DNA of 64,000 nt from positions 434,001 through 498,000 of the forward strand of contig NZ_CANLYL010000001.1 in assembly GCF_947495275.1 (NCBI RefSeq). The letters run 5' to 3'. The DNA comes from an uncultured Roseobacter sp. (GTDB taxonomy: Bacteria; Pseudomonadota; Alphaproteobacteria; Rhodobacterales; Rhodobacteraceae). Of this stretch, positions 47,075 to 56,517 are shown one piece after another. Position numbers and translations under genes: made by a program. Under the pieces are notes generated by a model. That model was not told where the DNA came from, did no database searches, and saw nothing but the letters and a program-made list of their open reading frames with translations. Position 1 is the first letter of the stretch, and each line of letters starts with the position of its first letter.

Positions 47075-49627
47075 ATGCGCGACGCGACCCCCCAGACCAT
47101 ATACCTGAGCGATTACAAACCCTTCGGCTTTGACGTAACATCGGTAGAGCTGACATTTGATCTGGCCCCGAACACGACGCGCGTGCGCTCAAAGATCGCC
47201 TTTGTGCCCAGAGAAGGGACAGAGGGCACCTTCTTTCTCGACGGCAAGGGCCTGAAGTTGATTTCTGCCGCCATTGACGGTGTCGCCATTTCCCCGGACC
47301 TCACACCTGAGGGCTTGACCTGCGCGGTGCCCGATCACCCGTTCCTCTGGGAGGCTGAAGTCGAGATTGACCCCGAAAACAATACCGCCCTCGACGGGCT
47401 CTACATGTCAAACGGCATGTATTGCACTCAGTGCGAGGCGCAGGGATTTCGCAAAATCACCTACTACCCTGACCGCCCCGACGTGATGAGCGTGTTTACC
47501 GTCAAGATCAACGGACAGCACCCGGTGTTGCTGTCAAATGGCAATCCGGTCACCAGCCATCAAGGCTATGCAGAGTGGCATGATCCGTGGCCGAAACCGG
47601 CCTATCTCTTTGCGCTGGTTGCAGGCGATCTGGTTGCAGTGCCGGGGGCGTTTACCACCAAATCGGGACGCGATGTGGCCCTGAACATCTATGTGCGCCC
47701 CGGTGACGAGGGTAAATGCACCTTCCCCATGCAAGCCATCAAGGACAGCATGAAGTGGGATGAGGAGGTTTATGGCCGCGAATATGACCTTGATATCTTC
47801 AATGTCGTGGCGGTCGACGATTTCAACATGGGCGCCATGGAAAACAAGGGTTTGAACGTCTTCAATTCCTCCGCCGTTCTGGCCTCTCAAGCCACTTCCA
47901 CCGACGAGAATTTTGTTCGCGTCGAGGCGATCATTGCCCATGAGTACTTCCATAACTGGACGGGCAATCGCATCACCTGCCGCGACTGGTTCCAGCTGTG
48001 CCTCAAGGAGGGGCTGACCGTATTCCGCGACAGCCAGTTTACCTCAGACATGCGCTCTGCACCGGTCAAGCGTATAACGGATGTGATCGACCTGCGGGGA
48101 CGCCAGTTTGCGGAAGATCAGGGGCCACTGTCCCATCCGGTGCGGCCTGAAAGCTTTCAGGAAATCAACAACTTCTATACCGCTACCGTCTACGAAAAAG
48201 GTGCTGAAGTCATCGGCATGCTGAAGTGTCTGGTCGGCGATGAAGCCTATGCGCGCGCGCTTGATCTCTATTTTGACCGTCATGACGGGCAGGCCTGCAC
48301 CATCGAAGACTGGCTGCAGGTTTTTGAGGATGCCACCGGCCGTGACCTGACCCAGTTCAAGCGCTGGTATTCACAGGCGGGCACACCACGCCTTACCGTG
48401 AAAGATGCTTGGTATGCAGGTACTTACATCCTGACATTCACGCAAAACCTCAAACCGTCGGCGACGACACCTGACCCCAAACCTCAGGTTATCCCCATCG
48501 TGACGGGTCTGTTGGCGCCTTCAGGCGAGGAGATTGTCCCAAGTCAGGTTCTGGAACTGACCGAAGCTTCGCAGTCCTTCACCTTCGAAGGCCTGTCGGA
48601 GCGCCCCATTCCTTCTGTCCTGCGTGGGTTTTCGGCACCTGTCGTGCTGGAAAGCGAGCTGGCGGAAAACCACACGGCCTTCCTGCTGGCACATGACACC
48701 GATCCCTTCAATCGCTGGGAATCCGGGCGCAGCCTCGCCAAGGCCAGCCTTCTGGACATGATCCGCACCGGTGCGGACCCGGATGAGCGGTATCTCGACG
48801 GTCTTCTGGCCGTCATTTCGGATGCGTCGCTTGACCCCACTTATCGTGCGCTGATGTTGGGACTGCCCAGTCAATCTGATCTGGCAACAGCACTTCACGA
48901 TGCGGGCGACACCCCTGATCCGGAGGCGATTTGGGCCGCTACCGAAGCCATGCGCCGGGCCCAGGCCCAACATTTCAAGGGTATCCTCCCGGGGCTTTTT
49001 GCCGATCATCAGGTGACCGAACCCTACGTTCCGAATGCAGACCAGTCCGGGCGGCGCAGCCTTGCAAATGCCGCCCTGTCGCTGCTCAGCCGGCTTGAAG
49101 GGCCGGAACGCGCGCAAAACCAGTTCGATCAGGCCGATAACATGACCCAGCAGCTGGCGGCTCTTTCCATCTTGCTGCGCGAGAATGCAGGTGATAACGC
49201 CTTGAAATCATTTGAAGGTCAATGGAAAGATGACCGTTTGGTCATGGATAAATGGTTTGGGCTTCAAGTCATGCAAGCAGCACCCCAGCACGCCGCAGCA
49301 ACCGCCGCCGCTCTAACGGAACATCCTGATTTCAATTGGAAAAACCCCAATCGTTTCCGCTCCGTCTTTGGTACGTTGGCCGGGCATCACGCAGGGTTCC
49401 ACGCGGCGGGTGGCGCAGGTTACCGGCTGCTTGCCGATTGGCTGCTCAAACTGGATCCGGTCAATCCGCAAACAACTGCGCGCATGAGTGTCGCCTTCCA
49501 GACCTGGCGGCGCTACAGCGCCGAGCGTCAGGACATCGTTACTGCAGAGCTTGACCGAATGCTGGCCACGCCGGACCTGTCGAGAAACACAACCGAAATG
49601 CTGACCCGTATCCGAGGAAAAGAATAA
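47075..49627 (+). CDS. pepN: Aminopeptidase N
   Basis: This 850-residue M1 zinc metallopeptidase trims N-terminal residues from peptides in the cytoplasm. The exopeptidase motif GAMEN is at 253-257, the zinc site HEYFH at 289-293 with the third ligand E312, and KVGAD-type Tyr region follows (FYTATVYEKGAEVIGMLK). The DUF3458 C-terminal domains fill the second half. The ATG at 47075 is chosen because it begins the conserved N-terminus and has AGGTG upstream; the frame stays open to 46622 over two minus-strand small genes. Confidence 0.95.
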   Translation: MRDATPQTIYLSDYKPFGFDVTSVELTFDLAPNTTRVRSKIAFVPREGTEGTFFLDGKGLKLISAAIDGVAISPDLTPEGLTCAVPDHPFLWEAEVEIDPENNTALDGLYMSNGMYCTQCEAQGFRKITYYPDRPDVMSVFTVKINGQHPVLLSNGNPVTSHQGYAEWHDPWPKPAYLFALVAGDLVAVPGAFTTKSGRDVALNIYVRPGDEGKCTFPMQAIKDSMKWDEEVYGREYDLDIFNVVAVDDFNMGAMENKGLNVFNSSAVLASQATSTDENFVRVEAIIAHEYFHNWTGNRITCRDWFQLCLKEGLTVFRDSQFTSDMRSAPVKRITDVIDLRGRQFAEDQGPLSHPVRPESFQEINNFYTATVYEKGAEVIGMLKCLVGDEAYARALDLYFDRHDGQACTIEDWLQVFEDATGRDLTQFKRWYSQAGTPRLTVKDAWYAGTYILTFTQNLKPSATTPDPKPQVIPIVTGLLAPSGEEIVPSQVLELTEASQSFTFEGLSERPIPSVLRGFSAPVVLESELAENHTAFLLAHDTDPFNRWESGRSLAKASLLDMIRTGADPDERYLDGLLAVISDASLDPTYRALMLGLPSQSDLATALHDAGDTPDPEAIWAATEAMRRAQAQHFKGILPGLFADHQVTEPYVPNADQSGRRSLANAALSLLSRLEGPERAQNQFDQADNMTQQLAALSILLRENAGDNALKSFEGQWKDDRLVMDKWFGLQVMQAAPQHAAATAAALTEHPDFNWKNPNRFRSVFGTLAGHHAGFHAAGGAGYRLLADWLLKLDPVNPQTTARMSVAFQTWRRYSAERQDIVTAELDRMLATPDLSRNTTEMLTRIRGKE

Positions 49628-50367
49628 TGAAACCTGTCTTGCTTATCACCGGCGGGTCCGCTGGTATCGGAGCGGCTTGCGCCCGTATTGCGGCATCAAA
49701 AGGGTTCGATCTGGCGCTGAATTTCCGGACTGACACCGACGGGGCAGCGGCGGTCGCCAAGGATTGTGAGGCCGCCGGTGCAAAAGTCATCCTGTGCCCC
49801 GGCGACGTCGCAGACCCCGACGCGATTGTGCAGGTCTATAAAGACATCGACGACGCCTTCGGCCGCCTCGATGCCCTGATCAACAATGCCGGTGTGGTCG
49901 ATCAGACCGCCAAGGTCACCGATGTGGATCATGCGCGCCTCAGACGCATGTTCGATATCAACGTGATCGGTGCCATTCTGGTTGCCAAAGAGGCGGTGCT
50001 ACGCATGCAGGCCCAGGGTCAGGGTGGGGTCATCGTCAACGTATCCTCCGCCGCCGCCCGTCTGGGATCAGGCAATCAATATGTGGATTATGCAGCTTCA
50101 AAGGCGGCCATCGACTGCTTTACCAAGGGGCTGTCGGATGAAGTCGCTGGTGACAATATCCGCGTCATGGCAGTGCGGCCCGGGCTGATCGAGACAGAAT
50201 TGCATGCCAAGGGCGGGGAGCCGGGGCGTGCGGACAGGCTTGCACATATGGTTCCCATGAAGCGCAAAGGCTCCGCAGAGGAGGTCGCCCAGGCGATTGT
50301 CTGGCTGCTGTCGGAGGATGCGAGCTACGTGACGGGATCGACGCTGGACGTCACGGGTGGTCGCTGA
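49627..50367 (+). CDS. SDR family oxidoreductase
   Basis: This 246-residue short-chain dehydrogenase has LLITGGSAGIGAACARIAAS near 5-24, LINNAGVVDQ near 84, catalytic Ser in VNVSSAAARLGSG and Y-x3-K in YVDYAASKAAIDCF near 150-163. The C-terminus (ASYVTGSTLDVTGGR) is standard. The NADP preference is suggested by FRTDTDG at the end of beta-2. The ATG overlaps the pepN stop (TAATG), so the pair is coupled, without an obvious metabolic link. Confidence 0.9.
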   Translation: MKPVLLITGGSAGIGAACARIAASKGFDLALNFRTDTDGAAAVAKDCEAAGAKVILCPGDVADPDAIVQVYKDIDDAFGRLDALINNAGVVDQTAKVTDVDHARLRRMFDINVIGAILVAKEAVLRMQAQGQGGVIVNVSSAAARLGSGNQYVDYAASKAAIDCFTKGLSDEVAGDNIRVMAVRPGLIETELHAKGGEPGRADRLAHMVPMKRKGSAEEVAQAIVWLLSEDASYVTGSTLDVTGGR

Positions 50368-50794
50368 CCCGTTTTCCTACCAGCACAGCGGACGTAACCT
50401 CAAAACGCTTTGCATCGTTCTGGGTATCTGGTTGATCCTGGCGCTGGCGATTATCGTGGTCGAGGCGGCGCCCTGGCTGATGGGCATCATTGCCCTTTGC
50501 ACCCTGCCCGCCCTATGGGATCTGTTTGCTGACCCTGCTGCGGGGCTGACGTTTGATGACCGGTCAGTTCAATGGTTCAGCGGCAAGCGGCATGCCTCAC
50601 TTCTGTGGTCGGAGGTGGATCATGTGCGTCTGGACACCCGGCTCGATTTTTCTGTGCGTGTCACTATTATGCTGAAGTCCGGTGGCAAGGTTCGGCTGCC
50701 TTACGAGGCAACCCCTCCCCATCAAACCTTTGAAAGTGCTTTGCGTGCCCGGGGCATTCGCACCGAAAGACACCACTTTTCACTTGTTGGGTGA
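50357..50794 (+). CDS. Two-span membrane protein of unknown function
   Basis: This 145-residue protein has two adjacent hydrophobic stretches (about 17-36 and 38-57: LCIVLGIWLILALAIIVVEA, WLMGIIALCTLPALWDLF) followed by a soluble PH-like beta domain (LTFDDRSVQWFSGKRHASLLWSEVDHVRLD). The start is a GTG at 50357 that overlaps the preceding SDR gene by 11 bases. The domain plan resembles bacterial PH/DUF304-type membrane proteins. The C-terminus overlaps the convergent lytic-transglycosylase-like gene by 15 bases. Confidence 0.75.
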   Translation: MVADPFSYQHSGRNLKTLCIVLGIWLILALAIIVVEAAPWLMGIIALCTLPALWDLFADPAAGLTFDDRSVQWFSGKRHASLLWSEVDHVRLDTRLDFSVRVTIMLKSGGKVRLPYEATPPHQTFESALRARGIRTERHHFSLVG

Positions 50795-51442
50795 TTGATA
50801 AGGCACGCGTTTGCGCACAGGTTCAGGCGGCGCGTTACAATAGGGCTGCTGTTTGAGCCATGTCGCGATATCGCGCCTCTTGGTGGCACTGCGCATCGGA
50901 CCCCAATCCGCCGCAACCCCGCGCCAGCGCCCTTCCTTGCCAGAGATGACGCCGTCCCGCGGGACCGTCACAGCCATGATCCGTATTGCACAGCTTAAGT
51001 TGTCGCCGCCGTCCTTGAGCGCCTCGCCGCTGCCAGCACGACAACTGTAACCCCGTGCCGTGGCGGGCGCGATCTGCAGTAGTCCAAACCACTTGCCACC
51101 CCCTCCAACGGCCCAGGGCTTGAACGTACTTTCATGTTTGGCCAGTGCAGACATAAAGCCGACCCAGAATGCCTGCCGCCCCTGAACATCCGCCTGCGCA
51201 TAATATGGACACCACTGCTCAATATCTGCAGGGATCATATTGGTCAGAGGCTGGCCATGGGTTTGCAGCGCTCGCAAAGCCGCCTGATTCCACAGCACAT
51301 GGTTTGGCATGTGGCTCCACCGCATCTGCGGCAAGCGCACCGCAGGGCTTTGCGCAGCTTCCTTAGCGGACTGCGCGTGCCCTTGAGGAGACCAGACTGT
51401 CAGGCAAAACAAAGCGGCGATCACGGGTATAAAACGTTTCAT
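50780..51442 (-). CDS. Lytic transglycosylase-like exported protein
   Basis: This 220-residue protein carries a signal peptide (MKRFIPVIAALFCLTVWSPQ, cleavage near GHAQ). The body contains FMSALAKHESTFKPWAVGGG with the catalytic-type Glu in an HES setting, followed by WFGLLQIAPATARGYSC, the pattern of SLT domains. Three or more cysteines suggest disulfides. It probably cleaves peptidoglycan glycan strands in the periplasm. Only a single SLT-like domain is present, with a short extra N-terminal region. Confidence 0.82.
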   Translation of the reverse strand: MKRFIPVIAALFCLTVWSPQGHAQSAKEAAQSPAVRLPQMRWSHMPNHVLWNQAALRALQTHGQPLTNMIPADIEQWCPYYAQADVQGRQAFWVGFMSALAKHESTFKPWAVGGGGKWFGLLQIAPATARGYSCRAGSGEALKDGGDNLSCAIRIMAVTVPRDGVISGKEGRWRGVAADWGPMRSATKRRDIATWLKQQPYCNAPPEPVRKRVPYQSPNK

Positions 51443-51687
51443 GGCCTAGCTATGCGCCGAGAGAACGCGATGGCGCAAGAAGATTGATCGTCGTTATGCG
51501 CGCATTCGCGGGGGTTTGCTCACCCGGTGATGGAATGCGTGCGCGATCGTTATCCAATTCAGAACAAAAGATATAAATTGTCTACATCCACGCGCTCAAT
51601 CAACGAGATATCTCCGCGCCGACGCCATGTTTCAGCCCCAAAGAGACGTCATTTTTATTCTTGTTACCTGTTTTTGGAATACTGTAA
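51443..51687. promoter_or_regulatory. Divergent intergenic region, AT-rich
   Basis: These 245 bases separate the transglycosylase-like gene from the 424-residue orphan. The middle (about 51555-51690) is AT-rich relative to the window (AGATATAAATTGTCTACATC; TTTTTATTCTTGTTACCTGT), as expected of promoters or foreign sequence. No gene or hairpin is convincing. Confidence 0.4.
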
Positions 51688-52962
51688 ATGTCGCTCCGGT
51701 CCTTGCTCTCAACGAACCCTTTTGCGTCGCTTTTCCGGCGACAACCGAATGGTTCTGGAATCGTTGATCAACCCGCAGAACATGCGCAAAAACATGGAAA
51801 CTTACGACCTGAAAACGCATTGATGATCGCTTGTCCGAATCCCACCGAAGAAGAATCAATCCGCGATGCGCATCAGTCACGCGGACAATTTCTGGCGCGC
51901 CAGGAGCGGTGGTCGGACCTCGTTGATGAAATTCGAAAAGCAGAGGATACCCGCCGCGCTACACCCGGCTTGATGGCGGTAGCTGATTTGCTTGGCTACG
52001 GTGCCCGGTCGGACGTGGTGATGGCTGTTGAACATGCCCTGTTCGATGGACGCCCGGCAAAAGGGGCCCCTCTGTTGGAAGGGGTCCAGGCTCTTGAACA
52101 GATTCTAGTCGATGCTGAGGGGGACATGATCCTTGGCGCCATCGTGGCACAAGCGCATATGGATATTGCCTGGTTCTGGAGAGGCACCGGTTGGGACAGT
52201 CAGATCCTCAAGCGCAATCGTGAGGCATTCGAGGCCCATTTTGACCGCGCGCGTGATATTTTGTCTCCCTACAGGATGCATGAGTGCACCTCGCCAACGC
52301 TGGCGGCGGCGAAATGCGGCCTGTATGGTGCCGGGAAGGATACGCCCGATCACCTGGCCGCCGATTATGAATATCTGATTGATCTTGATCCAAGCAATCC
52401 CGCGCCAATGCGCGCGATGGGCAATTACCTCTCGCCGCGCTGGTTCGGCACCTATGAAAAGCTTGAACTGGAAGCGCGGCGAACCGCGGCCCGTACGCAT
52501 GAAATCTGGGGCGCAGGGGCTTACACCTGGGTGATGTTTGATGCGCTTTCAGACGACGATACCGCGTGTGAAAATCTCGATCTCGAGTTCTTTGTGGAAG
52601 GGTTACAAGACATCCTTGACCGGAGACCGCATCAGTACATCGTCAACCTGCTCGCCGCCTATTGCGCCAACACGATTGGCAGCAACCTGACTGGCTACGA
52701 TCCGGCGGATCAGACCCGCACACGCATTGCCGGTTGCGCCGATTGGATCGTGCGCAATCACATGACGGAACTGCATCCTCTTATCTGGGCCCATGCGGCC
52801 ACAGGCTTCGACAACAACCTCAGAATTCGCTCTGCCCGTGGATTTGCGGCCGCAGGCCGGACCGAAGCCCTGCGCATTATCGCCGACCTCTTCCGGCGCG
52901 AAATCGCCCAGGGTAACCGCATTGTTTTCACCGCAGACGGCCCCGTGGCCGAACACTGTTAG
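51688..52962 (+). CDS. Hypothetical protein, 424 residues, helical (TPR-like)
   Basis: I do not recognise this soluble-looking protein. It is rich in helix-forming Ala, Glu, Asp and Arg; stretches such as HMDIAWFWRGTGWDSQILKR, EAFEAHFDRARDILSPYRMH and DHLAADYEYLIDLDPSNPAP suggest alpha-solenoid packing of TPR or SEL1 kind without a clear repeat. The start at 51688 lacks a strong ribosome site; an ATG at 51823 (MIACPNPTEE) is a credible alternative. The gene lies 20 bases upstream of another orphan, so the two may form a unit. Confidence 0.72.
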   Translation: MSLRSLLSTNPFASLFRRQPNGSGIVDQPAEHAQKHGNLRPENALMIACPNPTEEESIRDAHQSRGQFLARQERWSDLVDEIRKAEDTRRATPGLMAVADLLGYGARSDVVMAVEHALFDGRPAKGAPLLEGVQALEQILVDAEGDMILGAIVAQAHMDIAWFWRGTGWDSQILKRNREAFEAHFDRARDILSPYRMHECTSPTLAAAKCGLYGAGKDTPDHLAADYEYLIDLDPSNPAPMRAMGNYLSPRWFGTYEKLELEARRTAARTHEIWGAGAYTWVMFDALSDDDTACENLDLEFFVEGLQDILDRRPHQYIVNLLAAYCANTIGSNLTGYDPADQTRTRIAGCADWIVRNHMTELHPLIWAHAATGFDNNLRIRSARGFAAAGRTEALRIIADLFRREIAQGNRIVFTADGPVAEHC

Positions 52963-52982
52963 ACCGCACGAAAGGACGCATC

Positions 52983-53468
52983 ATGGCTTCAATACCAGCA
53001 GACGCCATCCATTGGGACAGTGGCGATTGGATCGATTGGCACCGCAACGCCACACCACCCGATCCCGCGCCCTGTGCCGCGCCCTCCGAAGACCCTTTGG
53101 CACGGCTACACACATTGCGCACCCGCATGCTGCAGTGCGCGCGCGCGTTTCATGAACTTTCGGGCCAACATCTGCCGATCTACGAGGGCATCGCGCGTGT
53201 TCATGCAGCACTGGCATTTGACCTGCCGCTTGACGAGGACATCAGCGCCGCGGGCGGCGCTGATCAGCCGTGTATCATCGTAATACCGCCACTTGGTGCC
53301 ACGGATATGATCACCTTCGATCCGGCAACACCCTGCAGTTGTCTAATCGTCGTGCGCATCAAGGACAACTTCAAGGCGGAGGCGCGCATGATGCCGTGCA
53401 CAAACCTGCCGAAAGCAACGGATGGACCTATTCAACTGCGCTGGCGTGATTTGCCGACCAACGGCTGA
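52983..53468 (+). CDS. Hypothetical protein, 161 residues
   Basis: No family is recognised. The protein has a Trp-rich N-terminus (AIHWDSGDWIDWHRNATPPD), a helical central part (RLHTLRTRMLQCARAFHELS) and a beta-like C-terminus with IIVIPPLGATDMITFDPATP and CSCLIVVRIKDNFKAEARM. No signal peptide is visible. AAAGGA precedes the ATG. It follows the 424-residue orphan by 20 bases and gatB comes 85 bases later. Confidence 0.7.
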   Translation: MASIPADAIHWDSGDWIDWHRNATPPDPAPCAAPSEDPLARLHTLRTRMLQCARAFHELSGQHLPIYEGIARVHAALAFDLPLDEDISAAGGADQPCIIVIPPLGATDMITFDPATPCSCLIVVRIKDNFKAEARMMPCTNLPKATDGPIQLRWRDLPTNG

Positions 53469-53553
53469 ACGGCGCGCGCACGGGGGCTTGCAGCACCCTG
53501 CGCGCTGGCCTAAGACCTCTGGCGTGATCAGACCTGCCTGACGAGGGACCACC

Positions 53554-55065
53554 ATGCTCGATTTGACCTATGATACGCCCAAAGCCAAGACCATTGCAGG
53601 CGCCAAACACGATTGGGAACTCGTGATCGGGATGGAGGTGCACGCGCAGGTCACCTCGCAGGCGAAACTCTTCTCCGCTGCGTCAACGAAGTTTGGTGCC
53701 GAGCCCAACAATAATGTCTCTTTTGTGGATGCTGCCATGCCCGGCATGCTGCCCACGATCAACGAATATTGCGTTGAGCAGGCCGTGCGTACCGGTTTGG
53801 GCCTGAAGGCCGATATCAATCTTGAAAGCGCCTTTGATCGCAAAAATTACTTTTACCCCGATCTGCCGCAGGGCTACCAGATTTCGCAGCTTTACCACCC
53901 TATCGTGGGCGAAGGTGAAGTGCTTGTGGAAATGGGTGATGGTACCGCACGTCTGGTGCGCGTCGAACGCATTCACCTCGAACAGGACGCGGGCAAATCC
54001 ATCCACGACATGGACCCCAATATGTCCTTCGTTGACCTCAACCGCACCGGTGTGGCCCTGATGGAAATCGTCTCGCGCCCCGACATTCGAGGCCCTGAAG
54101 AAGCGGCGGCCTATCTGGCAAAACTGCGCCAAATCCTGCGCTATCTTGGCACCTGCAATGGCGACATGCAGTCAGGGGCCATGCGGGCAGATGTGAATGT
54201 GTCGATCTGTCGTCCGGGGGACTATGAAAAGTATCAGGCGACGCAGGATTTCAGTCACCTTGGCACGCGCTGCGAAATAAAAAACATGAACTCCATGCGG
54301 TTCATTCAGGCCGCGATCGAATATGAAGCGCGCCGCCAGATCGCGATTGTCGAAGGCGGGGGCAAGGTTGATCAGGAAACACGCCTTTACGATCCGGATA
54401 AGAACGAGACGCGCTCGATGCGCTCCAAGGAAGAAGCCCATGACTACCGCTATTTCCCCGACCCTGACTTGCTGCCGCTGGTGATCGAACAGGGATGGGT
54501 CGATGAGATCGGAGCCAACCTGCCCGAGCTGCCCGATGCCAAGAAGGCGCGTTTTATCGGCGATTTTGGCCTGTCGGACTACGATGCGTCGGTGTTAACC
54601 GCTGATCTTGATTCCGCAGGTTATTTTGAAGCCGTGGCCGCCGGACGTGATGGCAAGATGGCCGCGAACTGGGTGATCAACGAGCTGTTCGGACGCCTGA
54701 AGAAAGACGACACGGACATCACCGAAAGCCCCGTGAGCCCCGCGCAATTGGGCGGCGTGATCGACCTGATCGCGTCAGACGCGATTTCGGGCAAGATCGC
54801 CAAAGAATTGTTCGAGATCGTTTACACCGAAGGCGGCGACCCGGCGGAGATCGTCGAAGCACGCGGCATGAAACAGGTAACGGACACCGGCGCGATCGAG
54901 GCCGCCGTAGATGAGATCATCGCTGCCAACCCTGAACAGGTTGCCAAAGCCAAAGAAAACCCAAAGCTGGCCGGATGGTTCGTGGGTCAGGTAATGAAAG
55001 CGACCGGCGGCAAAGCCAACCCCAAGGCGGTAAACCAGTTGATCGCACAAAAACTCAAGGGCTAG
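53554..55065 (+). CDS. gatB: Aspartyl/glutamyl-tRNA(Asn/Gln) amidotransferase subunit B
   Basis: This 503-residue subunit carries the kinase-like pocket that activates misacylated Glu-tRNA(Gln) or Asp-tRNA(Asn) for transamidation. Landmarks are [20 protein letters not shown] near 25-44, [17 protein letters not shown] near 93-109, [12 protein letters not shown] near 207, and [20 protein letters not shown] near 287-306. The C-terminal tail domain (from about 405) that grips tRNA is present. gatA and gatC are not in this window. GAGGG precedes the ATG. Confidence 0.96.
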   Translation: MLDLTYDTPKAKTIAGAKHDWELVIGMEVHAQVTSQAKLFSAASTKFGAEPNNNVSFVDAAMPGMLPTINEYCVEQAVRTGLGLKADINLESAFDRKNYFYPDLPQGYQISQLYHPIVGEGEVLVEMGDGTARLVRVERIHLEQDAGKSIHDMDPNMSFVDLNRTGVALMEIVSRPDIRGPEEAAAYLAKLRQILRYLGTCNGDMQSGAMRADVNVSICRPGDYEKYQATQDFSHLGTRCEIKNMNSMRFIQAAIEYEARRQIAIVEGGGKVDQETRLYDPDKNETRSMRSKEEAHDYRYFPDPDLLPLVIEQGWVDEIGANLPELPDAKKARFIGDFGLSDYDASVLTADLDSAGYFEAVAAGRDGKMAANWVINELFGRLKKDDTDITESPVSPAQLGGVIDLIASDAISGKIAKELFEIVYTEGGDPAEIVEARGMKQVTDTGAIEAAVDEIIAANPEQVAKAKENPKLAGWFVGQVMKATGGKANPKAVNQLIAQKLKG

Positions 55066-55118
55066 CGAATGCCGGGCGTCTTCACAAAACCATCGCCTGC
55101 TCCTGCGGGCAATTTGGA

Positions 55119-55598
55119 ATGAAGCAGGCCTCCCCTTTCCAATCCTCTGTGATGACCGTCAAACCTGAATGGATAGACTTTAACGGCCATCTCAACATGG
55201 CCTATTACAATGTCCTGTTTGATCAATGTGCTGATGAAGTATACGAGCAGTTGGGGTTTGGTCCCGACTATCAAAAATCCGGCTGTACGACCTATACCAG
55301 CGAATTCCATCTGTGTTACCTGCGGGAATTACATGTAGACGACGCGGTCACGGTGACATTGCAGCTTCTGGACTACGATGAGAAACGTTTCCATACATAT
55401 CAGGAAATCTGGCATCAGGACGGATGGTGTGCAGCTTCCGGCGAAGCGATGACACTGCACGTTGATCAGTCAGGACCGCACGTAGCACCCATGCCGTCCT
55501 CCATTCTGGCGCGTCTGGAAGCGCTCCATGCAGCACATAGTGATCTGCCCAGACCAGCACGCGCAGGGCGCAGCATCGGTATCCGCCGCAAAGATTGA
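55119..55598 (+). CDS. Acyl-CoA thioesterase (hot-dog fold)
   Basis: This 159-residue protein resembles the 4-hydroxybenzoyl-CoA thioesterase family: the active-site region WIDFNGHLNMAYYNVLFDQC (about 17-36; Asn/Asp near the start of the long helix) and YTSEFHLCYLRELHVDDAVTV near 59-79. The C-terminal part (ASGEAMTLHVDQSGPHVAPM) is typical. The ATG at 55119 follows GGA; the frame extends to 54975 inside gatB but that part has no family match. The substrate is unknown. Confidence 0.86.
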   Translation: MKQASPFQSSVMTVKPEWIDFNGHLNMAYYNVLFDQCADEVYEQLGFGPDYQKSGCTTYTSEFHLCYLRELHVDDAVTVTLQLLDYDEKRFHTYQEIWHQDGWCAASGEAMTLHVDQSGPHVAPMPSSILARLEALHAAHSDLPRPARAGRSIGIRRKD

Positions 55599-55714
55599 CC
55601 GACCGTCAGCGCGATCCGTTTTGCCGGAATGCCACGCCATCAATTCCGGTGTCAGCACGGGTTTTCGACCGTGATCGAGGTTGCTATAGAGCAGCGAGCA
55701 CAGCGGAGTAACCC

Positions 55715-56176
55715 ATGCCTCAATATGAATACAAAGTGATCAGCGCGCCCACACGTGGGATCAAGGCAAAGGGCATCAAGGCGCCGGAAGACCGCTTTTC
55801 CCTTGCGCTCGAAGACGTCATGAACCAACTGGCATCAGAGGGTTGGGAATACCAACGCGCTGAAACACTGCCTTCGGTCGAGCGATCCGGATTGACTTCC
55901 AGCACCACCAATTGGCGCAATGTTCTGGTGTTCCGCAGGGTGCGCTCGGAGGCTGCACCAAAAGCGCCTGCCGTCGAACCGGAGACGGCCACCCCCATCC
56001 GTCAGGAACCAGTGATCGTGCAGCCCAAAACACCAGAGGATGACGCCTCCAAAAGCGAAGGGGCCAGCAGGATGCTCAGCGACAACGGCGTCGAAGAAGC
56101 AAGCGAAGTTTCGGGCATGACAAACTCTCTGAAACAGCTGGCCGCCAGCAGAAACCCCGACAAAACAGAAGATTAA
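55715..56176 (+). CDS. DUF4177 domain-containing protein
   Basis: This 153-residue protein has an N-terminal DUF4177 module (MPQYEYKVISAPTRGIKAKG; LASEGWEYQRAETLPSV; WRNVLVFRRV, about 1-75), the compact fold seen in many short bacterial proteins. The remainder (about 80-153) is a disordered Pro/Glu/Ala/Ser-rich tail ending with a short helix (SGMTNSLKQLAASRNPDKTE). The function is unknown. It converges with bolA with ten bases between the stops. Confidence 0.86.
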   Translation: MPQYEYKVISAPTRGIKAKGIKAPEDRFSLALEDVMNQLASEGWEYQRAETLPSVERSGLTSSTTNWRNVLVFRRVRSEAAPKAPAVEPETATPIRQEPVIVQPKTPEDDASKSEGASRMLSDNGVEEASEVSGMTNSLKQLAASRNPDKTED

Positions 56177-56185
56177 CGGAGAGCT

Positions 56186-56443
56186 TTAAACATCCACATC
56201 AATGGCAAGCGCATGGATTTCCGAAATCAACTGCGCGCCTAAGGCCGCATGGATTGCCCGATGACGCGCCACACGGTTCATGCTCTTGAACTGCTCAGAC
56301 CGGATCGCCACGTTAAAGTGACTTTCACCTCCTTCGGGATATCCTGAATGACCGCGATGGCTTTCGCTGTCATCGACCACCTCCAGCTCACGCGGGTTGA
56401 AGGCTGCCCGTAACCGATCTTCAATCTGCTGTCGTTTCAACAT
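56186..56443 (-). CDS. BolA family protein
   Basis: This 85-residue protein has the BolA fold: IEDRLRAAFNPRELEVVDDS at the start, HFNVAIRSEQFKSMNRVARHRAIHAAL near 42-68 with the conserved invariant HR residues, and a final strand IHALAIDVDV. BolA proteins pair with monothiol glutaredoxins in Fe-S handling. Nine As (56443-56451 on the minus strand) run directly into the ATG after a GGGGGCAGGA ribosome site. It diverges from the J-domain gene, a usual alphaproteobacterial arrangement. Confidence 0.93.
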   Translation of the reverse strand: MLKRQQIEDRLRAAFNPRELEVVDDSESHRGHSGYPEGGESHFNVAIRSEQFKSMNRVARHRAIHAALGAQLISEIHALAIDVDV

Positions 56444-56517
56444 TTTTTTTTCCTGCCCCCTTCACTCTTTCCGTGTGCAGTTTAAACTAAGCGGCCTCGA
56501 CTCGTATAGGTGCCAAA

